DNA of 64,000 nucleotides from Rhizobium etli CFN 42. Its GTDB lineage: Bacteria > Pseudomonadota > Alphaproteobacteria > Rhizobiales > Rhizobiaceae. Shown piece by piece: positions 43,404-53,278 of this stretch. The stretch's first letter is position 1; every line of letters begins with the position of its first letter. Location: contig NC_007761.1 in the NCBI RefSeq assembly GCF_000092045.1, forward strand, positions 2,979,001 through 3,043,000, in the 5' to 3' direction. The notes beneath the pieces are model-generated. The model was not told the origin of the DNA, searched no databases, and saw only the letters and a list, made by a program, of their open reading frames with translations. Both the position numbers and the translations under genes were made by a program.

Positions 43404-44507
43404 GTGATCTCTAACATTTCTCGACTCCTGTCGCTTTCTACTGCGATCGTCGTGGCTTCGACCGCGATTGCCGCAGCTGAACCGAGCGCAGAACTTATCG
43501 CTGCCGCCAAGAAGGAAGGCACGCTGACCACAATCGCTCTCCCGCACGACTGGTGCGGCTATGGCGACGTCATTGCCGGCTTCAAGGCTAAATATGGTCT
43601 CGAGGTCAACGAACTGAACCCGGATGCGGGTTCGGGCGACGAAGTCGAAGCCATCAAGGCCAACAAGGGCAATACCGGCCCGCAGGCGCCCGACGTCATC
43701 GACGTTGGCCTCTCCTTCGGTCCGTCCGCCAAGAAGGACGGCCTGATCCAGCCTTACAAGGTTTCCACCTGGGACTCGATCCCGGATACGGCCAAGGATC
43801 CCGAAGGCTACTGGTATGGCGACTATTACGGCGTTCTCTCGTTCCTCGTGAACAAGGATCTCGTCAAGGAATCGCCGGTCGACTGGGCCGACCTGAAGAA
43901 GAGCGACTACGCAAACACCGTCGCTCTCGCAGGCGATCCGCGCACGGCCAACCAGGCTGTCCAGGGCGTTTATGCCGCTGGCCTTTCCGCATCCGGCGGT
44001 GACGCGGCCAAGGCAGGCGAAGAAGGCCTGAAATTCTTTGCCGAACTCAACAAGGCCGGCAATTTCGTACCTGTCGTCGGCAAGGCGGCTCCGTTCGCTC
44101 AGGGCTCAACGCCGATCATCGTCGCCTGGGACTACAACGCAATGTCCTGGGGTGAAAGCCTGAAGGGCAACCCGCCGTTCGAAGTCGTCGTTCCGAAGAC
44201 GGGCGTCGTCGCCGGCGTTTACGTCCAGGCGATTTCTGCCTTCGCTCCGCACCCGAACGCTGCCAAACTCTGGATGGAATATCTCTATTCCGACGAAGGT
44301 CAGCTCGGCTGGCTGAAGGGCTATTGCCACCCGATCCGCTTCAACGATCTTGCTAAGAACAACAAGATCCCGAAGGAACTGCTCGACAAGCTCCCGCCGG
44401 CAGCAGCCTATGAAAAGGCTGTCTTCCCGACGCTCGAAGAGCAGGCCGCCGGCAAGGAAACCATCACCAAGAACTGGGATTCCGTCGTCGGCGCCAGCGT
44501 CAAGTAA
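43404..44507 (+). CDS. ABC importer solute-binding protein (polyamine/thiamine/iron-type)
   Basis: 367 residues starting from GTG with AAGGAG at 43391-43396. Signal peptide (about 1-25, ending IAAAEPS), then a periplasmic binding fold of the SBP_bac family used by putrescine/thiamine/Fe(III)/aminoethylphosphonate importers: LTTIALPHDWCGYGDVIAGF and NTGPQAPDVIDVGLSFGPSA; two hinge-domain halves follow. A single cysteine lies near the ligand pocket region and another in KGYCHPIRF. First gene of a four-gene importer unit with a stem-loop after it. Substrate cannot be read. Confidence 0.88.
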   Translation: MISNISRLLSLSTAIVVASTAIAAAEPSAELIAAAKKEGTLTTIALPHDWCGYGDVIAGFKAKYGLEVNELNPDAGSGDEVEAIKANKGNTGPQAPDVIDVGLSFGPSAKKDGLIQPYKVSTWDSIPDTAKDPEGYWYGDYYGVLSFLVNKDLVKESPVDWADLKKSDYANTVALAGDPRTANQAVQGVYAAGLSASGGDAAKAGEEGLKFFAELNKAGNFVPVVGKAAPFAQGSTPIIVAWDYNAMSWGESLKGNPPFEVVVPKTGVVAGVYVQAISAFAPHPNAAKLWMEYLYSDEGQLGWLKGYCHPIRFNDLAKNNKIPKELLDKLPPAAAYEKAVFPTLEEQAAGKETITKNWDSVVGASVK

Positions 44508-44519
44508 TATTCGATCCTG

Positions 44520-44543
44520 CCTCCCCGCCTCAGGGCGGGGAGG
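44520..44543 (+). terminator. Stem-loop between binding-protein and permease genes
   Basis: CCTCCCCGCC-TCAG-GGCGGGGAGG, a perfect 10-bp GC stem with a 4-nt loop, 12 bp after the binding-protein stop, followed by TCTTTCT. Such hairpins often protect the upstream mRNA and let the binding protein be made in excess of the permeases; partial termination is also possible. Confidence 0.7.
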
Positions 44544-44578
44544 TCTTTCTCACCCCGATGCCCCAGGATGAGCTTTTC

Positions 44579-45472
44579 ATGAGCACGGTTTCTACGCCTA
44601 TGGTGAGCAGCGCCCCCTTGATCAACAGAGACCGCGTGATCGACTGGCTGGGCATTGCACCCTTCATTATCTTCTCGCTGCTGTTCCTGATCATCCCCAC
44701 GCTCTATCTGGTGGCGGGCGCGTTCCTGACGCCCGAGGGCGACCTCACGCTGAAGAACATCGGCGATCTCTTTACCCCCTCGATCATCAGCGCCTACTGG
44801 ATCAGTATCCGTGTCTCAGTGGCGTCGGCTCTCGGCGGCGCGTTGATCGGATTCTTCCTCGCCTGGGCCGTCGTTCTCGGTGGCCTGCCCGCCTCCGTCC
44901 GCTCGACGCTTCTGACCTTCTCCGGCGTCGCCTCGAATTTTGCCGGCGTGCCGCTCGCCTTCGCATTCCTCGCAACGCTTGGCCGCACCGGCCTTGTGAC
45001 AGTTTTCCTGCGCGAATGGTTCGATTTCAACCTTTACAGCACCGGCTTCAACCTGCTGTCCTTCTTCGGCCTCACCATCACCTACATGTATTTCCAGATC
45101 CCGCTGATGGTGCTGATCCTGACGCCGGCTCTTGACGGCATGAAGAAGGAATGGCGCGAGGCCTCTGAGATTCTCGGCGCCACCAACCGCCAGTACTGGA
45201 CGATGGTCGCACTGCCGATCCTCTGGCCGAGCCTGCTCGGCACGACGCTGCTGCTCTTTGCCAACGCCTTCGGCGCCATCGCCACCGCCTTCGCGCTGAC
45301 CGGCAGCTCGCTCAACATCGTGCCGATCCTGCTTTATGCGCAGATCCGCGGCGACGTTCTGCACAATGCCAATCTCGGTTACGCTATCGCGCTCGGTATG
45401 ATCGTCATAACAGGCGTCTCCAATGTCCTTTACCTCATGCTGCGCATGCGCGCCGAACGGTGGCAGAAATGA
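44579..45472 (+). CDS. ABC importer permease 1
   Basis: 297 residues, about six transmembrane helices, with the EAA-type cytoplasmic loop EWREASEILGATNRQYWTMVALPILWPSL that docks on the ATPase. Start at 44579 (MSTVSTPMVSS), AGGAT about 10 bp upstream; an in-frame ATG at 44558 is possible. Overlaps the next permease by 4 bp. PotB-like in arrangement (first of two permeases). Confidence 0.9.
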   Translation: MSTVSTPMVSSAPLINRDRVIDWLGIAPFIIFSLLFLIIPTLYLVAGAFLTPEGDLTLKNIGDLFTPSIISAYWISIRVSVASALGGALIGFFLAWAVVLGGLPASVRSTLLTFSGVASNFAGVPLAFAFLATLGRTGLVTVFLREWFDFNLYSTGFNLLSFFGLTITYMYFQIPLMVLILTPALDGMKKEWREASEILGATNRQYWTMVALPILWPSLLGTTLLLFANAFGAIATAFALTGSSLNIVPILLYAQIRGDVLHNANLGYAIALGMIVITGVSNVLYLMLRMRAERWQK

Positions 45473-46257
45473 AAGCTCAACGCCTCGGCGCCTGGATCGC
45501 CATTATTCTGGGCTCATCCTATTTCGTCATTCCGCTGATCGGCACCATCGAGTTTTCGATGCGCATGCGTCGCGGCGAATATAGCTTCGACGCTTACCAG
45601 TCGGTCTTTTCCGATGCCCAGTTCCGCGAGACCTTCGGCTACTCCATGCTGATGGCGCTTCTGACCATCGTCTTCGGCATGCTGCTCGTCGTCCCCACCG
45701 CTTACTGGGTGCGGCTGCGCCTGCCGCAGATGCGCCCCGTCGTCGAATTCATCACGCTGCTGCCGCTCGTCATCCCGGCGATTGTCATTGTCTTCGGTTA
45801 CCTCAGAATGTACAATTCGTCGTCCTATCTGCCGTTGACGGGTTCGACGACCGGGACGAACGCCCTGCTGGTCTTCTCCTATATCACGCTGTCGCTGCCC
45901 TACATGTACCGCGCCGTCGATACCGCCATGCGCGCCATCGACGTCCGCACCCTGACGGAGGCGGCCGAAAGCCTCGGCGCTCGCTGGACGACGATCATGT
46001 TCAGATGCATTTTCCCTAACGTCATGAGCGGCGTGCTCTCGGGCGCCTTCATCACGCTGGCGATCGTTATGGGCGAATTCACCTTCGCTGCCCTGCTCAA
46101 CCGTCCGGCCTTCGGCCCCTACCTGCAGCTTGTCGGCGCCAACAAGGCCTACGAGCCTTCGGCACTCGCCGTTATCGCCTTCTCGATCACCTGGCTCAGC
46201 ATGGGCCTGCTCAATCTCGTCTCTCGCTTCGGCAAAGCCCGCCCGGCAAAGGCTTAA
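45469..46257 (+). CDS. ABC importer permease 2
   Basis: 262 residues, six transmembrane helices, EAA loop TLTEAAESLGARWTTIMFRCIFPNVMSG in the C-terminal half. PotC-like position in the transporter. ATG 45469 sits in the stop of permease 1 (ATGA overlap), and the stop is 12 bp before the ATPase start, so the three transport genes are one polycistron. Confidence 0.9.
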   Translation: MKAQRLGAWIAIILGSSYFVIPLIGTIEFSMRMRRGEYSFDAYQSVFSDAQFRETFGYSMLMALLTIVFGMLLVVPTAYWVRLRLPQMRPVVEFITLLPLVIPAIVIVFGYLRMYNSSSYLPLTGSTTGTNALLVFSYITLSLPYMYRAVDTAMRAIDVRTLTEAAESLGARWTTIMFRCIFPNVMSGVLSGAFITLAIVMGEFTFAALLNRPAFGPYLQLVGANKAYEPSALAVIAFSITWLSMGLLNLVSRFGKARPAKA

Positions 46258-46269
46258 GGTAACCGGCTC

Positions 46270-47331
46270 ATGTCTTTTCTCACATTGAACAACATCCAGA
46301 AGTCCTTCGGCCCGGTTCAGGTCGTCAAGAATTTCAACATGAACATCGAGAAGGGCGAATTCATCTCCTTCCTCGGGCCGTCGGGCTGCGGCAAGACGAC
46401 CGTCCTACGCATGATCGCTGGCTTCGAAACGCCGACCGGCGGCACGCTGACTATCAACGGCAGGGACCAGAGTGCGCTGAAGCCGAACCAGCGCAATATC
46501 GGCATGGTCTTTCAGGCCTATGCCCTGTTCCCCAACATGTCCGTGCGCGACAACGTCGCATTCGGCCTCAAGGTTGCCGGCGCCCCCAAGCCAGAGATCG
46601 ACGCCCGCGTCAAGGAAATGCTCGGCCTAATCAAGCTCGATCATCTCGCCGACCGCTACCCCTACCAGCTGTCGGGCGGCCAGCAGCAGCGCGTCGCACT
46701 CGCCCGCGCGCTCGCCGTCAAGCCGCAGGTGCTGCTGCTCGACGAGCCGCTGTCGGCCCTCGACGCCAAGATCCGCGTGTCGCTGCGCGAGGAAATCCGC
46801 CAGATCCAGCAGCAACTCGGCATCACAACTGTTTTCGTTACCCATGACCAGGAAGAGGCGCTGTCGATCTCCGATCGCATCGTCGTCATGAATGCCGGCA
46901 AGGCAGACCAGATCGGTTCGCCCTTCGAGATTTACAACAAGCCGGCCACGCGCTTCGTCGCCTCCTTCGTCGGCACGCTGAACCTGATCGAGGCTAAGGT
47001 CGTCGATCCCGACGCCAATCTCATCCAGATCGGCGATCAGAAGATCACGCTGAAGCAGTCGGTCGCAGCCCACAAAGCCGGCGACACGATCTCGCTGGCG
47101 CTGCGCCCGGAAGCGGGCTCGCTCTCCGACACCGCCAGAAGCGATACCGCGCTCACCGGCCAGGTCGTCTCGGCTCACTTCCTGGGTTCAGTCATCCGCA
47201 CCCGCATGAATGTCGGCGGCAATGTCATCTCCTTCGACATGTTCAACAGCCCCGGTGTTACCCCGCCACAGGCCGGCGAAACCGTGACGCTGCGCTTCAT
47301 GGCCGCCGACTTGCTCGTCATCAGCGATTGA
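46270..47331 (+). CDS. ABC importer ATP-binding protein
   Basis: 353 residues. Walker A GPSGCGKTT, Q-loop VFQAYALFPNMS, signature LSGGQQQRVALARAL, Walker B LLLDEPLSALD, H-loop THDQEEAL, and a C-terminal TOBE domain (about 240-350). PotA/FbpC-like. Last gene of the 43.4-47.3 kb importer, followed by a strong terminator. Confidence 0.92.
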   Translation: MSFLTLNNIQKSFGPVQVVKNFNMNIEKGEFISFLGPSGCGKTTVLRMIAGFETPTGGTLTINGRDQSALKPNQRNIGMVFQAYALFPNMSVRDNVAFGLKVAGAPKPEIDARVKEMLGLIKLDHLADRYPYQLSGGQQQRVALARALAVKPQVLLLDEPLSALDAKIRVSLREEIRQIQQQLGITTVFVTHDQEEALSISDRIVVMNAGKADQIGSPFEIYNKPATRFVASFVGTLNLIEAKVVDPDANLIQIGDQKITLKQSVAAHKAGDTISLALRPEAGSLSDTARSDTALTGQVVSAHFLGSVIRTRMNVGGNVISFDMFNSPGVTPPQAGETVTLRFMAADLLVISD

Positions 47332-47351
47332 TTTTGCCGATCCCGCTCATG

Positions 47352-47384
47352 AAAAAGGCGCCGCGAAAACGGCGCTTTTTTTTA
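47352..47384 (+). terminator. Rho-independent terminator of the ABC importer
   Basis: Stem GCGCCG / CGGCGC with loop CGAAAA, flanked by AAAAAG and followed by T8 (47376-47383). Convergent with the minus-strand sugar importer ATPase ending at 47407. Confidence 0.9.
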
Positions 47385-47406
47385 TTGCGGCTATTATTTC
47401 AATTGC

Positions 47407-48408
47407 TCAGCGGATCGCCCGATGGTCAGCGTCAAAGCGATGCACGCGCGCCTGATCCGGCGTGGCGTAGACGATCTCATCGGGCTCGTATTGGTGTTCA
47501 CCGAAGAGGCGGGCCGTCAGCAGGCCGCACTGGTCGGATTCGAGATAGATGATCGTGTCGGCACCCAGATGCTCGACATGCACGACTTTCGCCGCCCAGC
47601 TCCCCTGCTCGCGCGACAGTGTCATATGCTCGGGACGCACGCCGATTGTCTTGGCGCTGTGATCACCAACCTTTTCGGCCGCAATGAAATTCATCTGCGG
47701 TGAACCGATAAAGCCGGCAACGAAGACATTGGCCGGACGGTTGTAAAGCTCCATCGGCGAGCCGATCTGCTCGATCGTGCCGGCATTCAGCACGACGATC
47801 TTGTCGGCGAGCGTCATCGCCTCGACCTGATCATGGGTGACATAGATCATCGTCGCCTTCAGGCTGCGGTGCAGCCGGGCGATTTCGAGCCGGGTCTGCA
47901 CACGCAGCGCCGCATCGAGGTTCGACAGCGGCTCATCAAACAGGAAGAGTTCCGGTTCGCGCACAATGGCGCGGCCGATCGCAACGCGCTGGCGCTGGCC
48001 GCCCGATAGTTCGGCCGGCCGCCGCGCCAGATAGGGCGCGAGCGACAGCATGCCGGAAGCCTTGCCGACACGTTTGTCGATTTCGTCCTTCGGCGTACCG
48101 GCCTGCTTGAGGCCGAGCCCCATATTGTCCTTGACTGTCAGATGCGGGTAGAGTGCATAGGACTGGAACACCATGGCGATGCCGCGTTTGGCCGGCGGCG
48201 TCAGCGTCTCGTCGCGACCGTTGATGACGACGGCGCCCGAGGTGACGTCCTCGAGGCCCGCAATGCTGCGCAGCAGCGTCGACTTCCCGCACCCCGACGG
48301 CCCGACGAAGATGACGAATTCGCCGTCCTTGACCTCGAGATCGATGCCCTTCAGCACCTCATGCGTGCCATAGGTCTTGCGGATGGATTTGAGTTGAAGT
48401 GATCCCAC
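47407..48408 (-). CDS. Sugar ABC importer ATP-binding protein (MalK/UgpC type)
   Basis: 333 residues. Starts at GTG 48406-48408 ([14 protein letters not shown]), ten bases after the oxidoreductase stop. Walker [11 protein letters not shown]-loop [11 protein letters not shown], signature [15 protein letters not shown], Walker [14 protein letters not shown]-loop THDQVEAM, and a C-terminal regulatory TOBE-like domain (about 240-333). Sugar-importer ATPase by family. It is the last gene of the minus-strand operon 52748-47407. The frame is open upstream but that is oxidoreductase sequence. Confidence 0.92.
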   Translation of the reverse strand: MGSLQLKSIRKTYGTHEVLKGIDLEVKDGEFVIFVGPSGCGKSTLLRSIAGLEDVTSGAVVINGRDETLTPPAKRGIAMVFQSYALYPHLTVKDNMGLGLKQAGTPKDEIDKRVGKASGMLSLAPYLARRPAELSGGQRQRVAIGRAIVREPELFLFDEPLSNLDAALRVQTRLEIARLHRSLKATMIYVTHDQVEAMTLADKIVVLNAGTIEQIGSPMELYNRPANVFVAGFIGSPQMNFIAAEKVGDHSAKTIGVRPEHMTLSREQGSWAAKVVHVEHLGADTIIYLESDQCGLLTARLFGEHQYEPDEIVYATPDQARVHRFDADHRAIR

Positions 48409-48418
48409 TGTCTTTCCC

Positions 48419-49480
48419 TTACAGTCTGACCGGCTGGCCGGTACGCACGCTCTCGTCGGCGGCAAGGCAGATGCGTAGCGACGCCACCGCATCCGCCATG
48501 TGGCGATCGAGGTTCAGATCCTCGCGGATCGCCCTCAGCATGAAGGCCTGTTCCAGGTCGCAGAGTGCCTGATGACCGGGCTCGCCTGTCATCCTCATGT
48601 CCTGGTCGGGCCGGATGAACTTGCCGTCGGGGCCGGTTTCGGCCGTATGCAGACGGATCACCGACGTCTTGGTGTGGGTGTCGATATCGTCGGACTTGGC
48701 GTCCGGATCCATGACGATCGACACCGCGCCCTTCGGCGATATCACGTCCTTCACGAAGAAGGCGGTCTCCGAAATCATCGGCCCCCAGCCAGCCTCGTAC
48801 CAGCCGACCGAACCATCCTCGAAGAGCACCTGCAGTTGACCGTAATTGTACATGTCGGCGGCAATCTCGTCGGAGAGGCGCAGCCCCATGCCGCGCACCT
48901 CGACGGCCCTGGCATCGGTGATCTGGCACATGACGTCGACATAATGCACGCCGCAATCGACGATCGGCGAGGTCGTACGCATCAGCGACTTGTGCGTCGC
49001 CCAGGTAGGGCCGCTGGACTGCTGGTTGAGGTTCATGCGGAAGACGTAAGGCGGGCCGAGCTTGCGCGCTTCCTCGATCAGTTTCGTCCAGGACGGGTGG
49101 TGGCGAAGGATATAGCCGATCACCAGCTTGCGCCCGGCTTTCTTCGCCGCGGCGACCACCCGCTCGGCGTCGGCGACGGTGGTCGCCAGTGGTTTCTCCA
49201 CGAAGACATGGCAACCGGCCTCGAAGGCGGCGACGGCATAATCGGCATGGCTGTCGGAATAGGTGTTGATCGAGCAGAGATCCGGCTTCAGTTCGGCAAG
49301 CGCCGTCATGAAATCGGGATGAACCGTATAGGCCCGCAGTTCGGGCTCCAGCTTCGCGAGGGAGCGGTTGACCAGACCGATAATCTCGAAACCTGGATCG
49401 TTGTGATAGGCAAGCGCATGGCTGCGGCCCATATTGCCGAGGCCGGCGACAAGAACGCGGATCGGTTTTTCCTGGCTCAC
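48419..49480 (-). CDS. Gfo/Idh/MocA-family oxidoreductase
   Basis: 353 residues. N-terminal Rossmann fold with [16 protein letters not shown] (GxGxxG), then EKPLATT (conserved Lys of the family), and a C-terminal alpha/beta substrate domain with [20 protein letters not shown](P)-dependent oxidation/reduction of a sugar, inositol or amino-sugar derivative; the specific sugar is not assignable. Its start overlaps the preceding permease by 4 bp. Confidence 0.9.
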   Translation of the reverse strand: MSQEKPIRVLVAGLGNMGRSHALAYHNDPGFEIIGLVNRSLAKLEPELRAYTVHPDFMTALAELKPDLCSINTYSDSHADYAVAAFEAGCHVFVEKPLATTVADAERVVAAAKKAGRKLVIGYILRHHPSWTKLIEEARKLGPPYVFRMNLNQQSSGPTWATHKSLMRTTSPIVDCGVHYVDVMCQITDARAVEVRGMGLRLSDEIAADMYNYGQLQVLFEDGSVGWYEAGWGPMISETAFFVKDVISPKGAVSIVMDPDAKSDDIDTHTKTSVIRLHTAETGPDGKFIRPDQDMRMTGEPGHQALCDLEQAFMLRAIREDLNLDRHMADAVASLRICLAADESVRTGQPVRL

Positions 49481-50316
49481 TTGACGGCTCCCGAGGTGAT
49501 GCCGCGGATCAGCTGCCGCGAGAAGATGACGTAGAGGATCAGGATCGGCAGGATCGCGAGCGACAGGGCCGCCAGCACCGCATTCCAGTTGGTGACGAAC
49601 TGGCCTATGAAAATCTGCGAACCGAGCGTCACGGTCTTGGTCGCTTCGGCAGGCGCCAGGATCAGCGGGAACCAGAGATCGTTCCAGATCGGGATCATGG
49701 TGAAGACGGCAACCGTCGCCATGGCAGGTCGCACCAGCGGCAGCACCAGGCGGAAGAAGATCGCATATTCCGAGAGCCCGTCGATACGCCCGGCGTTCTT
49801 CAGATCGTCCGAGACCGTGCGCATGAATTCCGACAGGATGAAGATCGCCAGCGGTATGCCCTGCGCGGTATAGACGAGGATCAGCGCCGTCAGCGTATTC
49901 ACGAGGCCGGCCGCCACCATGCCCTGCAGGATCGCCACCGTGCCGAGCCGGATCGGGATCATGATGCCGATCGCCATATAGAGCCCGAGCAGCAGATTGC
50001 CGCGGAAGCGGTATTCCGATAGCGCGAAGGCGGCCATGGCGCCAAAGAGCAGCACCAGCAGGATCGAGACGATGGTCACGATGAAGCTGTTCTGGAAATA
50101 GGTGGCGAAATCGCCCTGCCCGAGCACCGTCTGATAGCCGACCAGGCTGAAAGTCGACGGCGTCGGGATCATCAGCGGCTCGCGGAAGATCGAGGCTCGA
50201 TCCTTGAACGAGTTGACGATGGTCAGGAACACGGGAAACAGCGCGACCAGTGTGTAGGCGCTGAGCGCCAGATGCACGAGGCCGGTGCGGATGGGAGATG
50301 TGCGTGCCTTGGACAT
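49477..50316 (-). CDS. Carbohydrate ABC importer permease 2 (MalG-type)
   Basis: 279 residues, six transmembrane helices, EAA loop KNAGRIDGLSEYAIFFRLVLPLVRPAMA. MalG-like length and position. Overlaps the oxidoreductase gene by 4 bp and follows the other permease by 9 bp; part of the 52748-47407 operon. Confidence 0.92.
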   Translation of the reverse strand: MSKARTSPIRTGLVHLALSAYTLVALFPVFLTIVNSFKDRASIFREPLMIPTPSTFSLVGYQTVLGQGDFATYFQNSFIVTIVSILLVLLFGAMAAFALSEYRFRGNLLLGLYMAIGIMIPIRLGTVAILQGMVAAGLVNTLTALILVYTAQGIPLAIFILSEFMRTVSDDLKNAGRIDGLSEYAIFFRLVLPLVRPAMATVAVFTMIPIWNDLWFPLILAPAEATKTVTLGSQIFIGQFVTNWNAVLAALSLAILPILILYVIFSRQLIRGITSGAVK

Positions 50317-50325
50317 GCGCGCTCC

Positions 50326-51273
50326 TCAGAACTGGTAGCGACGCATGCGCCGCTGGATGACGAAGAGATAAAGCGAGACGCCGGCGAGGATGATGAGGAA
50401 CATCACGGTGGCGATCGTCGCGCCCATCGAGCGGTCGCCGAGCTGAAGCTGGAAACCGAAGAAGGTGCGGTAAAGCAGCGTGCCGAGAATATCGGTCGAC
50501 ATATCGGGCCCTGCAAGCGCCCCCTGCACCGTGTAGATCAGGTCGAAGGCATTGAAATTGCCGACGAAAGTCAGGATCGAGATGATGCCGATTGCCGGCA
50601 GGATGAGCGGCAGCTTGATCTTCCAGAACTGCGCCCAGCCGGTGACGCCGTCACATTCGGCCGCCTCGATCACCTCTTCGGGGATGCTGAGCAGCGCGGC
50701 ATAGATCAGCATCATCGGAATGCCGATATATTGCCAGTTGGAGATCAGCGACACGGCGATCAGCGCCGAGCCGGGCTTGCCGAGCCAGGGCGCGAACAGG
50801 AATTTGAGCCCGATGAGATCGAGCATCCAGGGTGCCACACCCCAGATCGGCGAGAGGATCAGCTTCCAGATGAAGCCGACGATGACGAAGGAAAGCAGCG
50901 TCGGCAGGAACATTGCCGTGCGGTAGAAGGCGACACCGCGCAGCTTCGGCACCGAAAGCAGGGCCGCCAGCGCAATGCCGATCGGGTTCTGCACGCACAT
51001 GTGGATGGCGAAGAAGATCAGGTTGTTGACGAGCGCATTCCAGAAATCATGCGCCCAGCGCGGATCGCCGAACAGAACCTTGAAATTCGCGAGTCCGACG
51101 AAGGTCGGCTGCCCGTCGACCGTATTGTAGAGTGAAAGCCGGAGCGTTTCGATGAGCGGCAGCACCATGATGGCGGAATAGACGATCACCGCGGGCAGCA
51201 TGAAAACGAAGATGTGCCAGCGCACCGGGCGCTTGATCGGGACGATATCGGCCGCGTTGTCGGTTTGGCTCAT
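50326..51273 (-). CDS. Carbohydrate ABC importer permease 1 (MalF-type)
   Basis: 315 residues, about six transmembrane helices (e.g. WHIFVFMLPAVIVYSAIMVL), EAA loop EEVIEAAECDGVTGWAQFWKIKLPLILPAIG. MalF-like without the large periplasmic P2 domain, as usual for many rhizobial sugar importers. Separated from the binding-protein gene by a 215-bp gap that holds a repeat (51416-51465). Confidence 0.92.
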   Translation of the reverse strand: MSQTDNAADIVPIKRPVRWHIFVFMLPAVIVYSAIMVLPLIETLRLSLYNTVDGQPTFVGLANFKVLFGDPRWAHDFWNALVNNLIFFAIHMCVQNPIGIALAALLSVPKLRGVAFYRTAMFLPTLLSFVIVGFIWKLILSPIWGVAPWMLDLIGLKFLFAPWLGKPGSALIAVSLISNWQYIGIPMMLIYAALLSIPEEVIEAAECDGVTGWAQFWKIKLPLILPAIGIISILTFVGNFNAFDLIYTVQGALAGPDMSTDILGTLLYRTFFGFQLQLGDRSMGATIATVMFLIILAGVSLYLFVIQRRMRRYQF

Positions 51274-51415
51274 GGCTTTTGCCTGTTCTCGTCGACTGGC
51301 CGCAATCGTGCGGACGCAGATGGAAGATGTTGCGCCTCACCCGAACTCTCTGCCGGCAGGGAGAGAGGCAACGCCTGCTGGGCTGCTAAACGGGCTGAAA
51401 GGTCGCTGCGAGTCT

Positions 51416-51465
51416 CCTTCTCCCCGCAAGCGGGGAGAAGGTGGCCGGCAGGCCGGATGAGGGGC
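51416..51465. repeat. Copy 2 of the palindromic intergenic repeat, inverted orientation
   Basis: The 50-bp unit carries CTTCTCCCCGCAAGCGGGGA and GCCGGCAGGCCGGATGAGGG; its reverse complement matches 38062-38110 with only small indels. It lies between the binding-protein gene and the first permease, so like the hairpin at 44520-44543 it could lower downstream permease expression. A further dyad, CTCTCTGCCGGCAGGGAGAG, is at about 51348-51367. Confidence 0.78.
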
Positions 51466-51488
51466 TGCAGACGCAGCCCCTCACCACA

Positions 51489-52748
51489 TCACTTGGCCGG
51501 CTTGTACCAGCTGTCGAGGCCTTTCTGCAGCTTCTGGGCGGCGACCTGGGGCGTATCCGTGCCGTTGATCACATTAGCTGACTCCACCCAGGTCTCGTTT
51601 TCGAGGTTCGGCGTGCCGCGCGACAGGATCTGGTAGGTCGAACGCACGGTCGACTTGTACGGGCCGCGCCAGGAGACGAACTCCTGAGCAAGGGGATCGG
51701 ACATCTTGACCGGGTTGGAGTTCAGACTGAAGAAGCCCGGCAGCGCATTCGCGTAGATATCGGCGAATTCGGGCGAAGCGACCCAGCTGAGGAACTTCTT
51801 GGCTTCCTCGGCATGCGTGCTCTTCGCGTTCAGGGCGACGCCGATATCAGGATGGTCGGAGATGTAGCCCTGGTCACCGGCCTTCGGCACCGGCGGCGGG
51901 AAGGCACCCATCTTGAACTGGGCCTGCGTGTTGAACAGCGCAATTTCCCAGGAACCGGCCGGATAGATCGCGGCACGGCCGAGCGTGAAGAGGTTCTGGC
52001 TGTCCGAATAGGTCTGGGCTTCGAAACCGTCGCCGAGATAGGGCTTCCACTTGGCAAGCTCTTCGTAGGGCTTGACCCATTCCGGATCGGTCAGCTTCTG
52101 CTTGCCGGCGATCAGCGCTTCGCGACCCTCTTCCCCCTTCCAGTAGTTCGGGCCGATGTTCTGGTAGCCCATGGTCGCGGCTTCCCAGAGGTCCTTCGTG
52201 CCCATGGCGAGCGGAATGTAGGTGCCGTCGGCCTTGATCTTGTCGAGCGCTGCAAAGAACTCGTCTTCCGTCTTCGGCACCGAGATGCCGAGCTTGTCGA
52301 AAGCATCCTTGTTGTAGATGAAGCCGTGGATGACCGAAGCCATAGGCACGCAGAAGGTCGACTTGCCGTCGTCGGTGGTCCAGGCGGCCTTGGCGACGGC
52401 TGAGAAATTCTCCATGCCTGGCAGGCTGGTGATGTCCACGAGCTGCTTCTTGTTGAAGAGTTCCAGCGAAGCGTCGAACGGACGGCAGGTGATGATGTCG
52501 CCTGCGGAGCCGGCATCGAGCTTGGCGTTCAGCGAGGCATTGTATTCGGTCGGCGCGGTCGGCGAGAAGACGATCTTGATACCCGGGTTCTTGGCTTCGA
52601 AGGCCGGAATGATCTTCTCCTGCCAGATCTGCAGGTCGTCGTTACGCCAGCTTTCGACCGTCAGCGTAACGTCGGCGGCATGCACGAGACCGGCCGACGT
52701 CAGCAGGCTGGAGGCAAGCAGCAAGCTTTTAAGAGCAGTGTTTTTCAT
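51489..52748 (-). CDS. Sugar ABC importer solute-binding protein
   Basis: 419 residues of the family 1 extracellular sugar-binding type. Signal peptide (about 1-25, ending AGLVHAADV), RBS AGGAGAGGG before the ATG at 52748; LTVESWRNDDLQIWQEKIIPAFEAKN and GAFPPPVPKAG are typical stretches. The neighbouring BadF/BcrA-type kinase suggests an amino sugar such as N-acetylglucosamine or glucosamine; this is context only. First gene of the minus-strand operon to 47407. Confidence 0.9.
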   Translation of the reverse strand: MKNTALKSLLLASSLLTSAGLVHAADVTLTVESWRNDDLQIWQEKIIPAFEAKNPGIKIVFSPTAPTEYNASLNAKLDAGSAGDIITCRPFDASLELFNKKQLVDITSLPGMENFSAVAKAAWTTDDGKSTFCVPMASVIHGFIYNKDAFDKLGISVPKTEDEFFAALDKIKADGTYIPLAMGTKDLWEAATMGYQNIGPNYWKGEEGREALIAGKQKLTDPEWVKPYEELAKWKPYLGDGFEAQTYSDSQNLFTLGRAAIYPAGSWEIALFNTQAQFKMGAFPPPVPKAGDQGYISDHPDIGVALNAKSTHAEEAKKFLSWVASPEFADIYANALPGFFSLNSNPVKMSDPLAQEFVSWRGPYKSTVRSTYQILSRGTPNLENETWVESANVINGTDTPQVAAQKLQKGLDSWYKPAK

Positions 52749-53278
52749 TTCCCTCTCCTGTGTTTTGAGCGCCGCAAGGCGCTGTTTTCGATCTGAAACA
52801 AGCAATTGGTGTGCTTGAGGAAACACCCAACGCCTCTTGGAGGGCCGCCAGCACCTGCCAGCCCCGAAAGCTCGACGGACGCAGAGGCGGATCGCTTGCG
52901 GCCGGACTGCGCGCTGCCCCATGACCTGCATCAGGCGCGGCAAAATTGATCGGGAAAAGCCGATGGATGCCGAACTTCGCCACCAGCCCAACAGGCGGAG
53001 GGTCGTTCTCTCGATCATCCTCGAAGCAGTTCCGGCTTGGCTTTGCTGCCGGTTTTCGCGGGCTTCGATGTGCTGTTCCCTTTTCCCGAATTAAGGCCAA
53101 AAAAATACCAATTGTCCAGTCGATTTTAACTTTTCGGCCTTCAAAAATTCTTTAAAATATTTTACTGAACAAAACCAACTAGATAAAAAGTGGTATTTTC
53201 TCGATCATCCCCACTTGGTAAATGGTATTTTTTTGGTATTGTAATAAAAAACATAGGGAACGCGTATTCGGAGGCCCG
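52749..53278. other. 530-bp divergent regulatory region with AT-rich half
   Basis: Lies between the sugar-importer operon (minus) and the kinase-regulator operon (plus). 52749-53090 has GC-rich sequence without a recognisable gene. 53090-53250 is strikingly AT-rich for this sequence and contains the TGGTATT half-sites annotated separately. Promoters for both operons are expected here. Confidence 0.6.
53104..53240. promoter_or_regulatory. TGGTATT half-site cluster, candidate GntR/UTRA operators
   Basis: TGGTATT occurs at 53191-53197, 53223-53229 and 53234-53240 (the last two 11 bp apart), with the inverse AATACCA at 53104-53110. The cluster is between the divergent binding-protein and kinase genes and next to a GntR/UTRA regulator gene, a typical layout for local repression of amino-sugar or sugar catabolic genes. 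Which half-sites form dyads is unclear. Confidence 0.5.

Noticed and set aside
43244..43414. 56-codon frame with GGGAG ahead, between the RpiR gene and the binding-protein gene
   Set aside because: A ribosome site is present, but the sequence is low in recognisable features, overlaps the next gene's start in another frame and contains the Pho-box-like repeat; conservation would be needed before calling it.
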